Source: Chamaecyparis obtusa
Lineage: Eukaryota > Streptophyta > Pinopsida > Cupressales > Cupressaceae
Assembly (NCBI GenBank): GCA_027943335.1
Contig: BSBK01000966.1
Location: forward strand, 685,037-749,036
Length of the DNA: 64,000 nucleotides
Direction: 5' to 3'
Shown here: in pieces, positions 60,800-64,000 of the stretch
How the letters are laid out: each line of letters begins with the position of its first letter
Numbering within the stretch: position 1 is the first letter of the stretch
The notes under the pieces: generated by a model
The model's input: the letters and a program-made list of their open reading frames with translations, nothing else
The model's database searches: none
What the model was told of the DNA's origin: nothing
Translations under genes and position numbers: made by a program

Positions 60800-63700
60800 T
60801 CAGAGCAATCTTTGTAGGCCAGTCCAAACATCCTCTGATGGAATAACAATTTGGTTCATAGTATAGTCACACTCCTACAACTTCGTTAGCAATTCATATT
60901 TGGAAGTGTGACTTGACAACACTGTTGCTTCTATAACTCCATTCAAAGTTCTCACTGGTTTGATGAAATCCATGAATGTATCAGGAGATATATCTGTAGG
61001 AAGAAAGCGTAAATCAATATTTATTTTGTCCTGCAACCTTATTTTGTAATATTCTCTTCCAATGAAGATATTTGCGTCAAATCCCTTAGGCAAACCAAGA
61101 ATTTCCATATTCACTTTCCTTTGTTCCATCTTTGTGATCTTCTGCTTAGCTTTGTCATTTAATTCCTATTCCTCCCATAACTTCTCACATTTTTGAATGA
61201 TACTTGATACCTTTATTGAGGCATCAAGGTCATTGCTAATTCTCTTGTTTGATAGATAACTATCACTCTTACTGTAGAGTTGTTGCATAATATCTTTTTC
61301 TTTCTTTTCTTTCTTGACAACATCCATGTTCTGTTCAATGTTCTTATGGAGCTTCAAATAACATACTCTCATACTTTGAAGCATTTCCAACCACTCAAAC
61401 AAGCTATTAGACATCACGAATATTTGGCCCCAAATGTGTTCTTTTGCAATCTTCACTAAATTATTACTAGTATTTGTTAAAGTTTGAATTGTATTATTGG
61501 CATTCTTTAGTTCTTCTGCCATTTTTTCACAATTCTTTTTCTCTTCCACTGCTTTGTGTTCCCAATGATTGGCTTTATCCCCCTGAGAGTCCAATTGCTT
61601 TTGTAATTCCCAGTTGGAAACAACATTACTCTCCAGGATTTTAAATAATTTTTCTGAACTGACTCTTTCTTCCTCTAGTTTTATACTAATTTCTGCCAAT
61701 TTTCCCCTCAGTGCCTTCAGCTCTGCCTGCTCCTGTTCCTTCACTATTGCCTCCGCATATTCCTACTTTGTATCTGCTGATGTAGAGGTCAATTTTTTAA
61801 TCTTTTTCTGTAAATCTTTCAAACTATTCTCTGAAGCTTTCTTTTTTGCTTTTTCATTGCCAATGTTTGCCCGTAACTTTTCTATATTTTTCTCGAGCTT
61901 TCTTTTCTCTCTTTCCATCTTTAGCAGTGCAGTGTTGACCACTTGGTTTGTAGACTTTGACACATTGATTTTGCCAACATTTTTAACTTTGGAAAAATCC
62001 ATTTGGAGAGTGCTAACTTGAAATTCAGACAGATTTATCTGACTCTCTAGTGGGTTTCCATCTTTATTTGGTGGAATAACAACCATGAACTCCATCATGT
62101 CTCTTTTTGGGTCATATATTGGTAAAACCCTGTTGGATGTAGGTTGTTCATCTACAGTAGCATTAAGGGCACCAGTCTGCAATGTCTTCTTTATTTCTTT
62201 ATTCTTGGTTCTTGTTTCTGCAAATTTATTATAGAAATCTTTGAAATTAAAATCTGGTGTTGTAGAAGGATTTGAATGTTTGAAAGGTGAACCAGAGGCA
62301 AAGCTTTCAATGCCTATTGATCTTACTAATGCTCTTTGAGGATTTAAACTTCTAGAGGGTTTTGCTGAACCTAAAACTATAAATAGTTCTTTAGGATTGA
62401 ATGTCATTGTTGTCATTGTTCTAGAAGCGGAAAGCTTTTGCTTCTTGACACTATCTTCTTTTATGGGATTCTATGTAGATTCTAGTGGCCTCTTTAGAGA
62501 GGGAACTTGTTTTATAAGTTGCCTAGTCCCACTGGCACCAGTGCCACTACCAGACCCACTAGAAGTACTAGTAGATTCAAACCCAAGGCCTGCACCATGA
62601 TCATAAGCAATTTTTTCTATCTCAATTGTATTCTAGACACCTTCTCCCGTGGGACCCAAACCACCACCTTTATAACCCATTTTTTCTACAATGATTGCCC
62701 ATTTTCTATATACTTTTTTCCGGTCCTCGCTAGTTCCACTTTGACTCCTAGTCCCTAGAGTAAATGCAATTGGTGGATTATTATCCTCAGTGTCTAGATT
62801 ATCATCCTCACTGTCATATGCCATGTTAGGATGCTCCAAAATCCATAATTTGCTAAAATCTATATCCTCGTCTATTTCATCTAGATCTTCACTGGTCTTT
62901 GGTTCACCAAGATCCTTTCTCATACTCCAAAAATCATTCATTTTCATTCTAGTCCATTTTCTATCCTTACAAGCTTCTGCTATTCTCTTTGGTATTTTTA
63001 TGTTTGATGGATGAGAAGCTTTTTCATAGAAATTGTAGGACATCCTAGGATGTACAATGCCCTGGTTTATTGTTGTCATAATTTGTGATGACAACTATTG
63101 AACTGAAATTTTTTCCTCGACAAAAACTTTCTCCATCTCTTTTGTAACATCATCCCAGCTATCCTTGTTTTTCAACTTCTCTAGCAATGGTTTACTTTCA
63201 TGTTGAAATAAGTGTGCAGAGTTCTTATTAGCAACAAGCATTGTTTGAATGATGTTGAGTGGATCATACTTGCAGTACCACTATAAATCAAATTGAAAAG
63301 TATCTAATTTTTTTTTTCCACTTTGAATGCCTTTCTCTCAAATGTTAACCCTCCAATTGAGAAAGGTAAGGAAGGGAATATGCTCTTCTTCGATTGGCCA
63401 ACGAAGAGTCTATCTATGCTCTCTAGTTGTACTACATATTCTACTGCAAACACCCCATCTGTCACATGCATTAGAAGTTTGCGGGGTTGCAGTTTTGATC
63501 CGTAAAACCTTAGCACAGTGTATTCTTCCATTAAGTACCAGTCAACCAATTGAATTGTGCTTCCAAGTTGGATACAATCCCTACATGAAGTAGACAATTT
63601 GGGCATTGGATTGCTTGTGATTTTTTTGTACAATGGTGCCAAAAAGAAGTCTACAAAATTATTGTAATTACTTCTGTTATCATACATTCTTATTTGAGGT

Positions 63701-64000
63701 GTCCAATTATATATTGGAGTACCTATCCCCCTCTGAAATTCAAGCTTGTTGCCACTGCTCATTAATATTGTAGCATGCTTGGCTATCAGAAGATAGCACA
63801 AGTAGGTTGTGAACCTAAATGTCTTAGAATTGCCTCTTTTAATCAATGCTAATTGTTCTTGCATCGATTGAACCACGTGTCCAACAAAATTATATCTTAC
63901 TAGTTCATTGACACAATGGATATCTCAAATGAATTGAAGAATGCTAGCACCCACTTCCCTATTGTTTTCTTGTCCTAGGCAAAATGCTAGAGAGGATATA
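60800..64000 (-). pseudogene. long unknown ORF (LARD ORF2-like architecture), 5' end beyond window
   Basis: At least 1040 codons on -, entering from the right edge. Blocks in order: NELVRYNFVGHVVQSMQEQL, SKTFRFTTYLCYLLIAKHA, IGTPIYNWTPQIRMYDN, TVLRFYGSKLQPRKLLMHV, then after a frameshift in an A10 run near 63310 YDPLNIIQTMLVANKNSAHL. A Ser/Gly-rich linker (GLGFESTSTSSGSGSGTG) and a long coiled coil (EKRKLEKNIEKLRANIGNE; ELKALRGKLAEISIKLEEE) follow. The C-terminus is LGLPKGFDANIFIGREYY to VWTGLQRLL and TGA at 60800. Premature stops fit former Gln or Arg codons. No RT, integrase or transposase motif. The N-terminal helix pattern resembles the LARD-like ORF2 at 52903 but sequence identity is low. 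Confidence 0.5.

Overview
The window is plant nuclear DNA, and almost all of it is transposable-element sequence. It holds LTR retrotransposons primed by initiator tRNA-Met (TGGTATCAGAGC primer sites), plant L1-type LINEs with DUF4283-like ORF1 and RNase H tails, hAT remnants and short spliced coding relics. AT-rich spacers and old, stop-riddled elements separate them. That density fits a large, slowly purged genome such as a gymnosperm or similar big plant genome; the species cannot be read from the sequence. No tRNA, rRNA, CRISPR or intact housekeeping gene was seen.

Layout. 1-1774: Ty3/gypsy (Athila/Tat-like) RNase H-integrase remnant on +, followed by about 2.4 kb of its non-coding 3' region. 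4736-8139: decayed L1 LINE on -. 9023-9244: unassigned open frame, cut by a small non-autonomous copia-type element (9246-28623). The copia 5' LTR is itself split by a 17.4-kb tandem array of a chromovirus on - (9485-26875): four LTRs alternating with three internal regions, period about 5510 bp, flanked only at its outer edges by the 5-bp target duplication AGATG. 28624-28995: phospholipase A1-I-gamma-like gene fragment lacking its catalytic centre. 33000-33628: 3' end of an unknown spliced gene. 34648-35030: divergent histone H2B-like sequence. 35405-38594: two-exon, 1031-residue relic of a DDE-transposase-like family with an internal 18-residue tandem repeat. 38886-39322: GA/CT microsatellite. 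40248-41790: copia relic. 43716-48483: nearly complete LINE with a 14-bp target duplication. 49390-60380: hAT-like transposase gene split by an 8.3-kb LTR element (49672-57981, target duplication ATAAC). That element carries no polymerase, only a coiled-coil/zinc-knuckle ORF and a roughly 1200-codon ORF of unknown function. 60800-64000: another long unknown ORF on -, cut by the window end, with the same general architecture.

History. Insertions are nested: chromovirus inside a copia LTR, LTR element inside a hAT gene. The three chromovirus units share two inactivating stop codons, so the element was already defective when it was multiplied in place, most simply by unequal LTR-LTR recombination. 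Across unrelated relics nearly all premature stops replace Gln, Arg or Trp codons. This is the signature of C-to-T change at methylated cytosines in silenced elements, not of a changed genetic code. The most interesting unknowns are the two long-ORF elements at the right, the DDE-like gene at 35-38 kb, and the tandem chromovirus array.
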